Source: Blautia parvula
GTDB lineage: Bacteria; Bacillota; Clostridia; Lachnospirales; Lachnospiraceae
NCBI RefSeq assembly: GCF_020215665.1
Contig: NZ_CP084061.1
Coordinates: 4,803,001-4,867,000 of the forward strand
Length of the DNA: 64,000 nucleotides
Direction of reading: 5' to 3'
Program-made: the position numbers and the translations under genes
Notes under the pieces: model-generated
Database searches by the model: none
Seen by the model: only the letters and a program-made list of their open reading frames with translations
What the model was told of the DNA's origin: nothing
In this document: piece by piece, positions 7,397 through 14,954 of the stretch
Numbering within the stretch: the first letter of the stretch is position 1
How the letters are laid out: the number at the start of each line of letters is the position of its first letter

Positions 7397-8504
7397 AAAG
7401 GATACAGGCAGCCGCCAGAAGAAGGAGCAGCCCGCCCGCATTCAGGGAAAGGAACAGCAGCAGGTAGGATTTTAAATCAGCCTGTTCTGTTTTCAGATAA
7501 AATTTCAGGGATATAAGGCTTGCAAGGGAGGCAATGGGAGTTCCCAGGCCTCCCAGATTTGTTCCCAGAAGGAGGGCCTTCCAGTTCTCCGTGAAAGAGG
7601 ACAACAGTACAGCAGCAGGCACATTGCTGATAACCTGGCTGGAAAGTACAGCAGTCAGCATCCCGTTTTTTTCCATCAGTCCGGACAAAAAGGCACGCAC
7701 TGCCTCCATCCTTCCCAGATTTCCGGAAAAGATAAAAAAGCAGATAAAAGTGGCAAGCAGAAAATAATCCACACTCCGAAACAGATCCCTGGAAAAAAGC
7801 AGCATACATGCAAGCACACACAGGGTCAGAACCTGATAAGACAGAACATGGAAGATGGTCAGCAGACACATAAGGAAAAGTACGGCAAAGACAGCCAGAA
7901 GCCGCGGCTGTTCCAGCGGTGAAGACTCCTTAAAATAAACCCTTATGGGTTCCCTGCGCACAAAGCAGATACAGAACAGAAGCAGCACCAGACTGATAGC
8001 GGCAAAGGGGAGCATGGTAAGGAAAAAGCTGCCCATCCCCAGGTCATATCTGGAACAGAGGTAAAGATTCTGCGGATTACCTGGCGGAGTTGCCATACTT
8101 CCCAGATTGGCGGCAATGGTCTGCAGCACAATGACAGGTGAGGTATACCTGTCCTGTTTTATTATATGCAGCACCAGTATGGTGAACGGGACAAAGGTGA
8201 GGAGCGCCACATCGTTTGTGATCACCATGGAGCTGAAGAAGGGGAGCAGGACCAGAACCAGTGCAAGTCCCCGCATGTGGTTCTGTGCTCCCAGAAGCTT
8301 TTCCGCCATTATACGGAAAATACCGCATTTCTGAAAGCCTGCCGTCACTGCCATGAGACAGAACAGAAGGCAGAGGGTACGAAGGTCTATGTAACCTGCA
8401 TAAGCTTTATCCGGCTTCACGGCAAGCATGGAGAGCAGGGCAAAAAGGAGAGAGATGCAGAATACAGTCTCTCCCCTGATGAGTTTTTGAAAATAAGATT
8501 TCAT
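7395..8504 (-). CDS. SLC13/ArsB-type anion permease
   Basis: A 369-aa protein with about ten membrane spans. Recognisable ion-transporter superfamily motifs are TNDVALLTFVP (about residue 99), SMATPPGNPQNLYL (137-150) and, in the second repeat, ISNVPAAVLL and GTNLGGLGTPIASLASLIS. The two pseudo-symmetric halves with paired P-rich re-entrant motifs are those of the SLC13/CitMHS/ArsB group (citrate, dicarboxylate, arsenite or similar anions). Substrate cannot be told from sequence. Monocistronic or with the TSCPD gene, which starts just upstream; nine bases separate them. Confidence 0.8.
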   Translation of the reverse strand: MKSYFQKLIRGETVFCISLLFALLSMLAVKPDKAYAGYIDLRTLCLLFCLMAVTAGFQKCGIFRIMAEKLLGAQNHMRGLALVLVLLPFFSSMVITNDVALLTFVPFTILVLHIIKQDRYTSPVIVLQTIAANLGSMATPPGNPQNLYLCSRYDLGMGSFFLTMLPFAAISLVLLLFCICFVRREPIRVYFKESSPLEQPRLLAVFAVLFLMCLLTIFHVLSYQVLTLCVLACMLLFSRDLFRSVDYFLLATFICFFIFSGNLGRMEAVRAFLSGLMEKNGMLTAVLSSQVISNVPAAVLLSSFTENWKALLLGTNLGGLGTPIASLASLISLKFYLKTEQADLKSYLLLFLSLNAGGLLLLLAAACIL

Positions 8505-8512
8505 ATTTCAGT

Positions 8513-8764
8513 TTACGCATTCTGTGCCTTGATGGATTCCAGAGCCAGTGCAAGCTGATCCGGGCAGGAAGTGCCGCGTCCGCCGCAGTCGGTTCCTTTC
8601 AGGCGTTCGATGACTTCGTTAACCTTCATTCCCTTTACAAGGCTGGCAATTCCCTTTGTATTGCCATTGCATCCTCCGTTGAATTTTACAGATGCGATGG
8701 TGTCTCCGTCCAGCTCGATCTCGATAGAACGTGAACATACGCCTCTTGTCTTATATACAGTCAT
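8513..8764 (-). CDS. TSCPD domain protein (TIGR03905-like)
   Basis: An 83-aa protein that is essentially one TSCPD domain: GVCSRSIEIELDGDTI, GGCNGNTKGIASLVKGM and DCGGRGTSCPDQLALAL. The conserved cysteines suggest metal binding; this domain is also found at the end of some class II ribonucleotide reductases, but free-standing family members have no known role. Start ATG 8764 is chosen for the GGAGGA just upstream; 26 extra codons in frame upstream lack a ribosome site and conservation. Transcribed in the same direction as the permease gene that follows. Confidence 0.85.
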   Translation of the reverse strand: MTVYKTRGVCSRSIEIELDGDTIASVKFNGGCNGNTKGIASLVKGMKVNEVIERLKGTDCGGRGTSCPDQLALALESIKAQNA

Positions 8765-8894
8765 GATATATTCCTCCATTCGTATTATCTGCGGATAATT
8801 ATAGCAGATATGAGAGGAAAAGAAAATAGGTGATTTTTGCATTGTATTTTCGGCTGTTTTTGGCCGCTTTTGGCTGCGGTTCCCGGATTTTTCG

Positions 8895-8999
8895 TAACAG
8901 TTCAGACAGGTCTGTGCATTTATTGCACTGACCGTCAGCCCATCGCGAAGCGATTTTTAATGGCTGGATGCGCAATGGTTCGGCTTGTCTGAACTGTTA
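8895..8999. repeat. Structured inverted-repeat element (MITE/REP-like)
   Basis: Terminal inverted repeats of 14 bp, TAACAGTTCAGACA (8895-8908) and TGTCTGAACTGTTA (8986-8999), enclose 77 bp that contain further hairpins, for example ATCGCGAAGCGAT. A diverged copy of the right half occurs at 9655-9690 (GTTCGGC...GGCTGAATTGTAACG). The pattern of terminal repeats with nested internal hairpins suggests a small non-autonomous element or REP-like sequence; mobility is inferred. Confidence 0.6.
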
Positions 9000-9016
9000 T
9001 GGAATCTTAAGGTATA

Positions 9017-9575
9017 CCTATAATTCTAAGATATTGAATTAAGATAGTAGGTAAAGCAGAAAGAAAATTTGTCCAGGAACTTAAGGGATACTAATAATTT
9101 TAAACTCTTGGATTGAATTATAGGTAAAGCAGAAGGAAAAATTGGTCAGAAACTTAGGAAATACCTATAATTCTAAAATGTTAGAGTTGAATAGTAGGTA
9201 AAACAGGAAGAAAAATTGTCAGAAACTTAGGAAATACCTATAATTCTAAAATGTTAGAGTTGAATAGTAGGTAAAACAGGAAGAAAAATTGGTCAGAAAC
9301 TTAAGAAATGCCTATAATTTTAAAATGTTAGAGTTGAATAGTAGGTAAAGCAGGAAGAAAAATTGGTTAGAAACTTAAGAAATGCCTATAATTTTAAAAT
9401 GTTAGAGTTGAATAGTAGGTAAAGCAGGAAGAAAAATTGGTTAGAAACTTAAGAAATGCCTATAATTCTAAAATGCTAGAAATGAATAGTAGGTAAAGCA
9501 GGAAGAGAATCTGATCAGAATCTCCAGAAATGTTTATAATTCTAAGATATTGGAACGGAATATCAGGTAATCTTT
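9017..9575. repeat. Tandem array of eight 73-74-bp repeats
   Basis: Unit starts (CCTATAATT or variant) lie at 9017, 9091, 9164, 9237, 9311, 9385, 9459 and 9533, i.e. spacings of 74, 73, 73, 74, 74, 74 and 74. Central units are almost identical; outer ones are diverged, as expected for an old array homogenised in the middle. Each unit holds an imperfect hairpin (CCTA..ATTC..TAA / TTA..GAAT..TAGG) followed by a purine-rich part (AGGAAGAAAAATTGG). No spacer variation of CRISPR type and no open frame. Confidence 0.9.
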
Positions 9576-9951
9576 CATAGGCCAAGTCAGACTTACTGGA
9601 AGTGCCGGGGCTTTCTGAATTTTTGCTGTATATCTGCGATAAGCGAGGCTATAGTTCGGCCTTCCGGCTGAATTGTAACGATTTTTCCTAAAATAATAGA
9701 AAAAGGTTATAGAATCTTTATTGACTTTAAATGGTATATCATGTAAGCTTTTAAAAACAGCGGAAATGTTACCGCTTAAATTTATATATTTTCTTATAGC
9801 GCAGAATTTCTCTGCATCACGGCATCTCGCCGTTTATTCCCAATATTTATTTTAAAAAAGTTCGGACAGGAATCGGGGGTGGTATCCATGACGATATTTT
9901 TATGATTGCATGTTAATTATAAATTTGCTAAAATAAAGAGAGGATATGTAT

Positions 9952-10872
9952 ATGAGTGATGTTGCATATCAGAATAAAGATATTGTATCCAAAATACTTA
10001 CAGATGGAATGAAAGAAAAATCTTTCGCGGTCTACGGTGTACCCATGTCAAGGATTAAGGACGTACTTCCGGTTAATCTGCCTGCAATTGAGGCAAACGA
10101 GATGGCCACAGACAACCTGTTTAGGCTGGAGGATGACAGCTATGCGGTTGTGGACTATGAAAGTTCTTTTTCAGAAAAGAGCAAGATAAAATATGTGTGT
10201 CATATTGCGAGAATCCTTAAAAAGTACGGAAGTATTATGAAGCTCAGAATGATAGTCCTATGCACATCCAGCACCTGCCGCATCAATACGGTACTGGATG
10301 CAGGATGCCTTCGCCTCAGCATTGAACCGGGATATCTGTCTTCTATCGAAACGGACAGGGTATTTGAAAATATCAGAAAACAGATAGAGGACGGGAAGAA
10401 GCTCAACGATACAGAAGTCATGCAGATGATTGTCCTTCCGCTGACGGTGAAGAATAGGGAAGAACAGAAGGAATTATTAGAAGAGGTGGTAAACCTGGCA
10501 AAGAATATAAAAGAGGAAGAGCAGCAGATGTTCGTCCTGTCAGGTGTCATTACTTTTGCTGATAAGATCATAGAACCGGATTTCGCAAGAAGGGTAGAGG
10601 AGTGGATAAAGATGACGAAAGTAGGAAGATTATTTGAAGAGGAGAAACTGCAGGCTATGGCAGATGTAAGGCAGTCTATGGAAAAGACTATAGCAGAGAA
10701 AGATATGGCTCTGGCGGTGGCAGAAAAAGAGAAGGCTATAGCTATTGCCGAAAAACAGCATGAGGCATTAAAATTGGCATCGGTCAGACTGCTGTTAAAA
10801 GGCAGTTCTCCTAAGGAAGTATCCAAAACAACAGGTCTGCCGTTAAAAGAAATTGAAGAGTTCTTGAAATGA
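9952..10872 (+). CDS. Rpn-like / PD-(D/E)XK nuclease-family protein
   Basis: A 306-aa protein. The N-terminal third has a possible restriction-nuclease-like core (FRLEDDSYAVVDYESSF, with acidic residues on a beta hairpin), as in the Rpn/YhgA-like transposase-nuclease families of Firmicutes. The centre contains FADKIIEPDFARRVEEW, then a heptad coiled coil with AEKDMALAVAEKEKAIAIAEK, ending in a short helix-turn-helix-like tail (SSPKEVSKTTGLPLKEIEEFLK). ATG 9952 is preferred over 9946 by spacing to GAGAGG. The family assignment is tentative. Its 3' 418 bp are tandemly duplicated just downstream. Confidence 0.6.
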   Translation: MSDVAYQNKDIVSKILTDGMKEKSFAVYGVPMSRIKDVLPVNLPAIEANEMATDNLFRLEDDSYAVVDYESSFSEKSKIKYVCHIARILKKYGSIMKLRMIVLCTSSTCRINTVLDAGCLRLSIEPGYLSSIETDRVFENIRKQIEDGKKLNDTEVMQMIVLPLTVKNREEQKELLEEVVNLAKNIKEEEQQMFVLSGVITFADKIIEPDFARRVEEWIKMTKVGRLFEEEKLQAMADVRQSMEKTIAEKDMALAVAEKEKAIAIAEKQHEALKLASVRLLLKGSSPKEVSKTTGLPLKEIEEFLK

Positions 10873-11329
10873 GTGTGTAATACATACTGCATTATTAGAA
10901 GAGGTGGTAAACCTGGCAAAGAATATAAAAGAGGAAGAGCAGCAGATGTTCGTCCTGTCAGGTGTCATTACCTTTGCTGATAAGATCATAGAACCGGATT
11001 TCGCAAGACGGGTAGAGGAGTGGATAAAGATGACGAAAGTAGGAAGATTATTTGAAGAGGAGAAACTGCAGGCTATGGCAGATGTAAGGCAGTCTATGGA
11101 AAAGACTATAGCAGAGAAAGATATGGCTCTGGCAGAAAAAGATATGGCTTTGGCGGTGGCAGAAAAAGAGAAGGCTATAGCTATCGCCGAAAAACAGCAT
11201 GAGACATTAAGATTAGCATCGGTCAGACTGCTGTTAAAAGGCAGCTCCCCCGAGGAAGTATCCAAAACAACAGGGCTGCCGTTAAAAGAAATTGAAGAGT
11301 TCTTAAAATGAGTGTACAATACATACTAC
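10473..11329 (+). repeat. Tandem duplication of the Rpn-like gene 3' end
   Basis: Copy 1 runs 10473-10890 (418 bp) and copy 2 10891-11329 (439 bp), including the stop codon and 18 bp after it. They differ by a few substitutions and by a 21-bp in-frame insertion in copy 2 that adds one more AEKDMAL heptad to the coiled coil. The near identity means the event is recent. Confidence 0.9.
10904..11311 (+). pseudogene. Duplicated C-terminal fragment of Rpn-like gene
   Basis: Encodes 135 residues equivalent to the last 127 or so of the 9952 protein plus one heptad, ending in the same EIEEFLK. It lacks the N-terminal catalytic part and any proper start: the first usable codon, GTG 10904, sits inside the purine-rich stretch that would have to be its ribosome site. 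It arose by the tandem duplication described above. It could yield a free coiled-coil/tail peptide if translated by re-initiation, but a non-functional remnant is simpler. Confidence 0.75.
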
Positions 11330-11358
11330 ATTATAAAACTTCCTTGTCATAGCACATA

Positions 11359-11404
11359 AAATAAGGTAAAGGTGCTATAAATGTGTCTTTACCTTTTCTT
11401 ATTT
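11359..11404 (+). terminator. Hairpin after duplicated fragment
   Basis: AAATAAGGTAAAG (11359-11371) pairs with CTTTACCTT..TTATTT (11387-11404) with a 5-nt bulge; followed by AT-rich DNA. Probable end of the Rpn-like transcript. Confidence 0.45.
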
Positions 11405-11666
11405 ACGATGCATATAGGAGAGACTATTATCTATTTTAGACACAGGAGCAGTGCAGACAAGCTTGCTGAGGTAATCTCGGATATGCTTGGGATATATTAT
11501 ATATAGAAGAAACAGGTATGAATGAAAGATACGCTGACCTCATCAGATTATTTCTGTATAGTTTTTCTGTGCAGTTCGCCAGAAGGTAAGTAATTGAGGA
11601 ATATAATTGTTTTTTAAAATTATGTAAACTAATAATGGGGGCTTAATAAAATATTAAGAATATTAG

Positions 11667-11701
11667 AAATGGGCATTTTCGGCGTAAAATGCCCATTTTT
11701 T
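11667..11701 (+). terminator. Rho-independent terminator
   Basis: A perfect 13-bp stem, AAATGGGCATTTT (11667-11679) and AAAATGCCCATTT (11686-11698), with a 6-nt loop and a T-run to 11701. It insulates the prepilin promoter from upstream transcription. Confidence 0.75.
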
Positions 11702-11724
11702 GCATGATATGTACATATAAATGA

Positions 11725-11754
11725 TTGACAGAGACAAACCTTTAGTAATATGAT
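11725..11754 (+). promoter_or_regulatory. Promoter of prepilin-like gene
   Basis: TTGACA at 11725-11730 and TATGAT at 11749-11754 are separated by 18 bp, about 55 bp upstream of the preferred start codon. No GTAATG triplet of the kind seen at 14648 and 28196 is present, so this gene may not belong to the same regulon. Confidence 0.6.
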
Positions 11755-11810
11755 GGGAATATAAAAAATATTGGCAAATTATGCCCGTAAAAGGAAAGGC
11801 TGAAAATAAA

Positions 11811-12614
11811 ATGCTGCAAAAGAAAAAGAAGAATCAGGGATTTACCCTGGTGGAATTAATTGTAGTAATTGTAATTATTTTGATACTTGCCGCAGTGGCA
11901 GTGCCTTCCATTACACGTTACGTGCAGAAGTCCAAGATCGCCAAATGTGCGAATCAGAGACATGAACTGGCGACGCAGTTTCAGATTATGGGGACGGATG
12001 TACCGGAGCTGGCGCTTTGTACCTTAGAAGGTGAAGTTGAGAATATCTTAAAAAAAGATGTTCTGAATTATATGATTGAGAATGGGTATTGTTCTCAAGA
12101 TATTACAGTTTGCCCGGTATATAATGAGAAATATGAACTGGAGATATCTGTAGAGAATGGCCAGCAGCATGTGGAGTTTGTTTGTCAATGTGTTGACAGT
12201 GTTAAAGGATATGTTTCTACATGCTCAAAATATTATAATGAAATCATCAAAAATGGAAATGAAAATCCTGATAGAAAGGATTTACTTTCTAAGGTGGCTG
12301 ACGAGAAAGGATTTATGAAAGTCTCTGATTCTATAAAGAGTAGTACTTTATTTAAAGATAAACCTTTATACTGGAAACCTTATTTTCTGGCAGACGGTAC
12401 AATGGCATTATATGGAACAACAAATTCTGAAGGAGAGAATGCCTGGTCTAACTGGAATGCGTACCTTATATATTATAATGGACAAGTTTACCAAAGTACT
12501 AAGAAGAATGGTACAAAACCGACTAATGGTAATATAGCAAGTATGAATGGTATTAAAAAAGAGACAATGGAAGAATACCTTAAAAATCATGATTTCGAGA
12601 AGGTAGAAAAATAG
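11811..12614 (+). CDS. Type IV prepilin-like protein
   Basis: A 267-aa protein with a textbook class A prepilin N-terminus: short basic leader MLQKKKKNQG, cleavage before F11 in GFTLVELIVV with Glu+5, then a hydrophobic helix to about residue 33 (VIVIILILAAVAVPSITRYVQKS). The remainder is a polar globular domain with cysteines that could form disulfides. ATG 11811 is chosen because AAGGAAAGG (11791-11799) precedes it; ATG 11781 lacks a ribosome site. No prepilin peptidase, ATPase or platform gene is nearby, so it must be processed by machinery elsewhere. It lies directly upstream of the BTAD regulator and fibre island. Confidence 0.85.
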   Translation: MLQKKKKNQGFTLVELIVVIVIILILAAVAVPSITRYVQKSKIAKCANQRHELATQFQIMGTDVPELALCTLEGEVENILKKDVLNYMIENGYCSQDITVCPVYNEKYELEISVENGQQHVEFVCQCVDSVKGYVSTCSKYYNEIIKNGNENPDRKDLLSKVADEKGFMKVSDSIKSSTLFKDKPLYWKPYFLADGTMALYGTTNSEGENAWSNWNAYLIYYNGQVYQSTKKNGTKPTNGNIASMNGIKKETMEEYLKNHDFEKVEK

Positions 12615-12660
12615 TATAGATTTTGAATATTGACAGTGTCCGATAAGTTATCCACACAAT

Positions 12661-12732
12661 GTTTAATGGCGTCTAAACTGCAGTTTTGTCGACGCATAAA
12701 CCATTGACAAAAGATAGTACAAACTTTAGAAT
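12661..12732 (+). promoter_or_regulatory. Promoter and upstream dyad of BTAD regulator gene
   Basis: TTGACA (12704-12709) and TAGAAT (12727-12732) are 17 bp apart. Just upstream lies a nested dyad: outer arms GTTTAATGGCGTC (12661-12673) and GACGCATAAAC (12691-12701), inner palindrome AAACTGCAGTTT (12675-12686). This is a likely binding site for whatever controls the regulator; no GTAATG repeats are present here. Confidence 0.65.
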
Positions 12733-12783
12733 TAAAAATAATGATATGATAGGGCAATAAAACGAGCGGAGGCGTGCAGACAA

Positions 12784-14046
12784 ATGGGAGAGAGTATGAT
12801 AGAAGAAAAATTACCGGTGTTAAAAGTGCACATGTTGGGAGGCTTCTCCATGGAATATGGCGGCAAGCCCATATCCTTCCGCAGGAATACAGCAACCAAG
12901 TCCATGAAGCTGCTTCAGATACTGCTCCACTGCGGTGATGAAGGAATAGCGAGAAGCAAACTGCTGGAAAACTTATATGGAAGAGAAGAACTGGCGGATG
13001 TAGCCAACAATTTAAGAGTGACTTCCCACCGCCTCAAGAAAATGCTGGTGGATGCAGGCCTTCCCGAATATGATTATATCCAGATAAAGTCAGGCATATA
13101 CCGCTGGTCAGGCCCAATGGAAGTTGAAGTGGATGCCCTGGTATTTTCCAACCTTGTGGATTTAAGTGAAAAGGAAGACAACGAAGATAAAAAAATCCAG
13201 CTTTTAAAAGATGCGTGTGAAGTATACCACGGAGAATTCCTTCCGGGCCTGTCCGGTGAGGATTGGGTACTTCTTGAAAGCGTTCAGTATAAAAAGAAAT
13301 ACACACAGGCTTTGGGACAAATATGCGATACCCTCATGAAACAGCGTGAATATGAAACGGTACTGGATTTATGTGAAAAGGCAAGTGAGCTGTATCCTTT
13401 CGATGAATGGCAGTCTGTTCAGGTAGACTGTCTCATGGCTCTGAACAGATATAAAGAAGCAATTCAGCTCTATGAAGATACTGCGAAACTGTTTTTTGAA
13501 GAGCTGGGAATCAGTCCTTCAGAAAAAATGATGAACCAGTTTAAAGAAATGAGCGCCAAGATGAGCCACAAACCACAGGCACTCAATGAGATCAAGGGCG
13601 GCCTGAAAGAAGAAGAGGAAGAGGAAGGGGCATTTTACTGCAACCTGCCGAGTTTCCGGGATGGCTATCGTCTGGTAAGGCGAATCATTGAGCGGAGCGG
13701 CCAGTCAGTGTACCTTATGCTGTGCACAGTAACAGACGGAAAAGGACATCCAATGGAAAATAAAGAGAAATTGGCTGCTATGACCGATGAACTGTATGAC
13801 GCGATCAAACACTGCCTGCGCAGGGGGGATTCCTTTACAAAATATAGTCCCACACAGTTTTTGATTCTGCTGGTAGGCACGAATCAGGAAAACTGTTCTA
13901 TGATTTTTGACCGCATTTCCCGCTATTTTGCCAGAGAACATAAATCATGGGAACAATATCTGGAATACTATGTATCATCTATAGCTGATGTGGAGAATGA
14001 TAATTCCAGAATAAGTTTCCGAAGCAACGGGTTCCACTGGGATTAA
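12784..14046 (+). CDS. BTAD (SARP-like) transcriptional regulator with degenerate GGDEF-like tail
   Basis: A 420-aa regulator. Residues about 12-100 are an OmpR-type winged helix (VHMLGGFSMEYGG, then SKLLENLYG and NNLRVTSHRLKKML). Residues about 105-255 form the bacterial transcriptional activation domain, TPR-like, with VLDLCEKASELYPFDEW and LFFEELGISPSEKM. Residues about 295-400 (RGDSFTKYSPTQFLILL) look like a GGDEF-fold domain without the GGDEF signature. SARP-type proteins activate promoters with direct repeats close to the -10 box, which is what is found at 14648-14690 and 28196-28238. ATG 12784 has GGAGG about 11 bases upstream; ATG 12796 is an alternative. It is the likely activator of the fibre island. 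Confidence 0.85.
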   Translation: MGESMIEEKLPVLKVHMLGGFSMEYGGKPISFRRNTATKSMKLLQILLHCGDEGIARSKLLENLYGREELADVANNLRVTSHRLKKMLVDAGLPEYDYIQIKSGIYRWSGPMEVEVDALVFSNLVDLSEKEDNEDKKIQLLKDACEVYHGEFLPGLSGEDWVLLESVQYKKKYTQALGQICDTLMKQREYETVLDLCEKASELYPFDEWQSVQVDCLMALNRYKEAIQLYEDTAKLFFEELGISPSEKMMNQFKEMSAKMSHKPQALNEIKGGLKEEEEEEGAFYCNLPSFRDGYRLVRRIIERSGQSVYLMLCTVTDGKGHPMENKEKLAAMTDELYDAIKHCLRRGDSFTKYSPTQFLILLVGTNQENCSMIFDRISRYFAREHKSWEQYLEYYVSSIADVENDNSRISFRSNGFHWD

Positions 14047-14082
14047 CAGAAAAGACCCGGAAATGACTGGAGAGTGTGGACT

Positions 14083-14532
14083 ATGAACAAAGAAGAGGGT
14101 TTAAATATAAATATATCGGCGCCTAACCTGATTAGTGTCTGTGTTGATACCAGTGACCGGGGCGAGTTTTCCGGGCGTCTATACCAGTGCTACAGCGAAG
14201 AGCCATGGTGCTTTGAAAATGTGGTGCAGCTGCTGCATCTCATGGATAAGCTCTATGACTGCATCAGCTACCCCCAGGCTTCCACAGAGAGCCGCAGTTT
14301 TATAAAAAGAGATAAAGAACCAATACTCAAATTACAGAAGAAAATACCTCAGGAAACCATTCTAAAGCAAAAAGGCAGTGTCGCAACCTTTGCCATATAT
14401 GTCCAATACAGGCAGAATGCTACGTGGCAGGGTGATGTACTCTGGATGGAAAGAGGGATAAAACAGCATTTTTACAGTGCATTAGAGCTGATCAAACTCA
14501 TAGACAGTGCACTTGGAGAATATGAAATCTGA
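14083..14532 (+). CDS. ATWQG-module protein, two-module form
   Basis: A 149-aa protein of unknown family. Its last 50 residues (101-146) contain QNATWQGDVLW (111-121), a short linker and HFYSALELIKLIDSAL (129-144). This module recurs in the proteins at 14745 and 28349. Residues 16-62 (FSGRLYQCYSEE, FENVVQLLHLMDKL) have the same pattern G-x-LY/LW ... F-4x-L-x-L-x-D and look like a diverged first copy. No signal peptide: cytosolic. ATG 14083 is preferred because GGAGAG (14069-14074) is eight bases upstream. It lies 37 bp after the BTAD gene and probably shares its transcript, ending at the terminator at 14541. It may act with the regulator, for example as a sensor or anti-activator (inference). 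Confidence 0.75.
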   Translation: MNKEEGLNINISAPNLISVCVDTSDRGEFSGRLYQCYSEEPWCFENVVQLLHLMDKLYDCISYPQASTESRSFIKRDKEPILKLQKKIPQETILKQKGSVATFAIYVQYRQNATWQGDVLWMERGIKQHFYSALELIKLIDSALGEYEI

Positions 14533-14540
14533 CACAATTG

Positions 14541-14569
14541 TGCCGCCGGTAATCCGGCGGTATTTTTTT
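14541..14569 (+). terminator. Rho-independent terminator
   Basis: CCGCCGG (14543-14549), a TAAT loop and CCGGCGG (14554-14560) are followed by a seven-T run (14563-14569). It separates the regulator unit from the fibre operon promoter. Confidence 0.9.
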
Positions 14570-14607
14570 GCCCTTTTTTCATAAACTTCACAGAATCTTT
14601 ATAGAAC

Positions 14608-14690
14608 CATTACACAAGAAGAAACATTGAAAAATATTTTGAAAAAAGTAATGGATGTAATGCTTTGCGTAATGCTCCTTTCAGTACAAT
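14608..14690 (+). promoter_or_regulatory. Fibre operon promoter with triple GTAATG direct repeat
   Basis: Three direct repeats GTAATG start at 14648, 14657 and 14669 (intervals 9 and 12). The last ends exactly 10 bp before the -10 box TACAAT (14685-14690); no -35 hexamer is present, so an activator is needed. An inverted copy CATTAC lies at 14608-14613, 34 bp upstream of the first repeat across an A-rich spacer. The same arrangement is found at 28155-28238. The BTAD regulator at 12784 is the obvious candidate to bind it. Confidence 0.8.
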
Positions 14691-14744
14691 AAGAACAAAG
14701 TTAAGCAAGAGTCGAAAAAATAACCCAAAGGAGGCGAGAATGTT

Positions 14745-14954
14745 GTGAGTGGCAAAACCATTAAGAAAGATAAAGGAACTTTTATAGTAAAGGTTCATGA
14801 ATGTCAGAATGCCACATGGCAGGGCAGTGTCCTGTGGGTAGAAGAACAGCAGGAGCAATATTTTCGCAGTGCATTGGAGTTATTGAAACTGATAGACGGA
14901 GCAATATCCGGAATAGAAGAAAAAATAGTAGAAGGAGGAAGCCATGAAAAGTAA
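14745..14954 (+). CDS. ATWQG-module small protein
   Basis: A 69-aa protein made of one module: GTFIVKVHECQNATWQGSVLW followed after a short gap by YFRSALELLKLIDGAI. No signal peptide. The start is GTG 14745 with AGGAGG ten bases upstream; the ATG at 14740 reads M-L-stop and cannot be used. First gene of the fibre operon, its end overlapping the adhesin start by 11 bp. Being the first product of an operon for exported proteins while itself cytosolic suggests a regulatory or chaperone role (inference). Same module in the proteins at 14083 and 28349. Confidence 0.8.
   Translation: MSGKTIKKDKGTFIVKVHECQNATWQGSVLWVEEQQEQYFRSALELLKLIDGAISGIEEKIVEGGSHEK

Larger units (their letters stand above)
8765..9951. 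other. 1.2-kb intergenic accessory stretch
   Basis: No gene supported on either strand. It contains a structured inverted-repeat element (8895-8999), an array of eight 73-74-bp tandem repeats (9017 to about 9575), a degenerate partial copy of the first element (9655-9690) and a short hairpin (GCGGAAATGTTACCGC, 9759-9774). Base composition is clearly more AT-rich than the flanking genes. Confidence 0.8.
11312..11810. other. Intergenic stretch before prepilin gene
   Basis: About 500 bp without a supported gene. Holds two hairpins (11359-11404 and 11667-11701) and the promoter of the prepilin gene. A 30-codon open stretch near 11413-11505 (reading ETIIYFRHRSSADKLAEV...) has no start or support and may be a relic. 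Confidence 0.6.

Noticed and set aside
9017-9575. CRISPR array
   Set aside because: Whole units are repeated without alternating constant repeat and unique spacer, and no cas gene is near. The same holds for the array at 41430.
10200-11319. Two long Ser/Phe-rich frames on the - strand (239 and 158 aa)
   Set aside because: They mirror the Glu/Lys-rich coiled-coil coding sequence of the Rpn-like gene and are repeated only because that sequence is duplicated.
11413-11505. Small open frame before the prepilin gene
   Set aside because: About 30 codons without start codon or ribosome site; may be a relic but cannot be supported as a gene.
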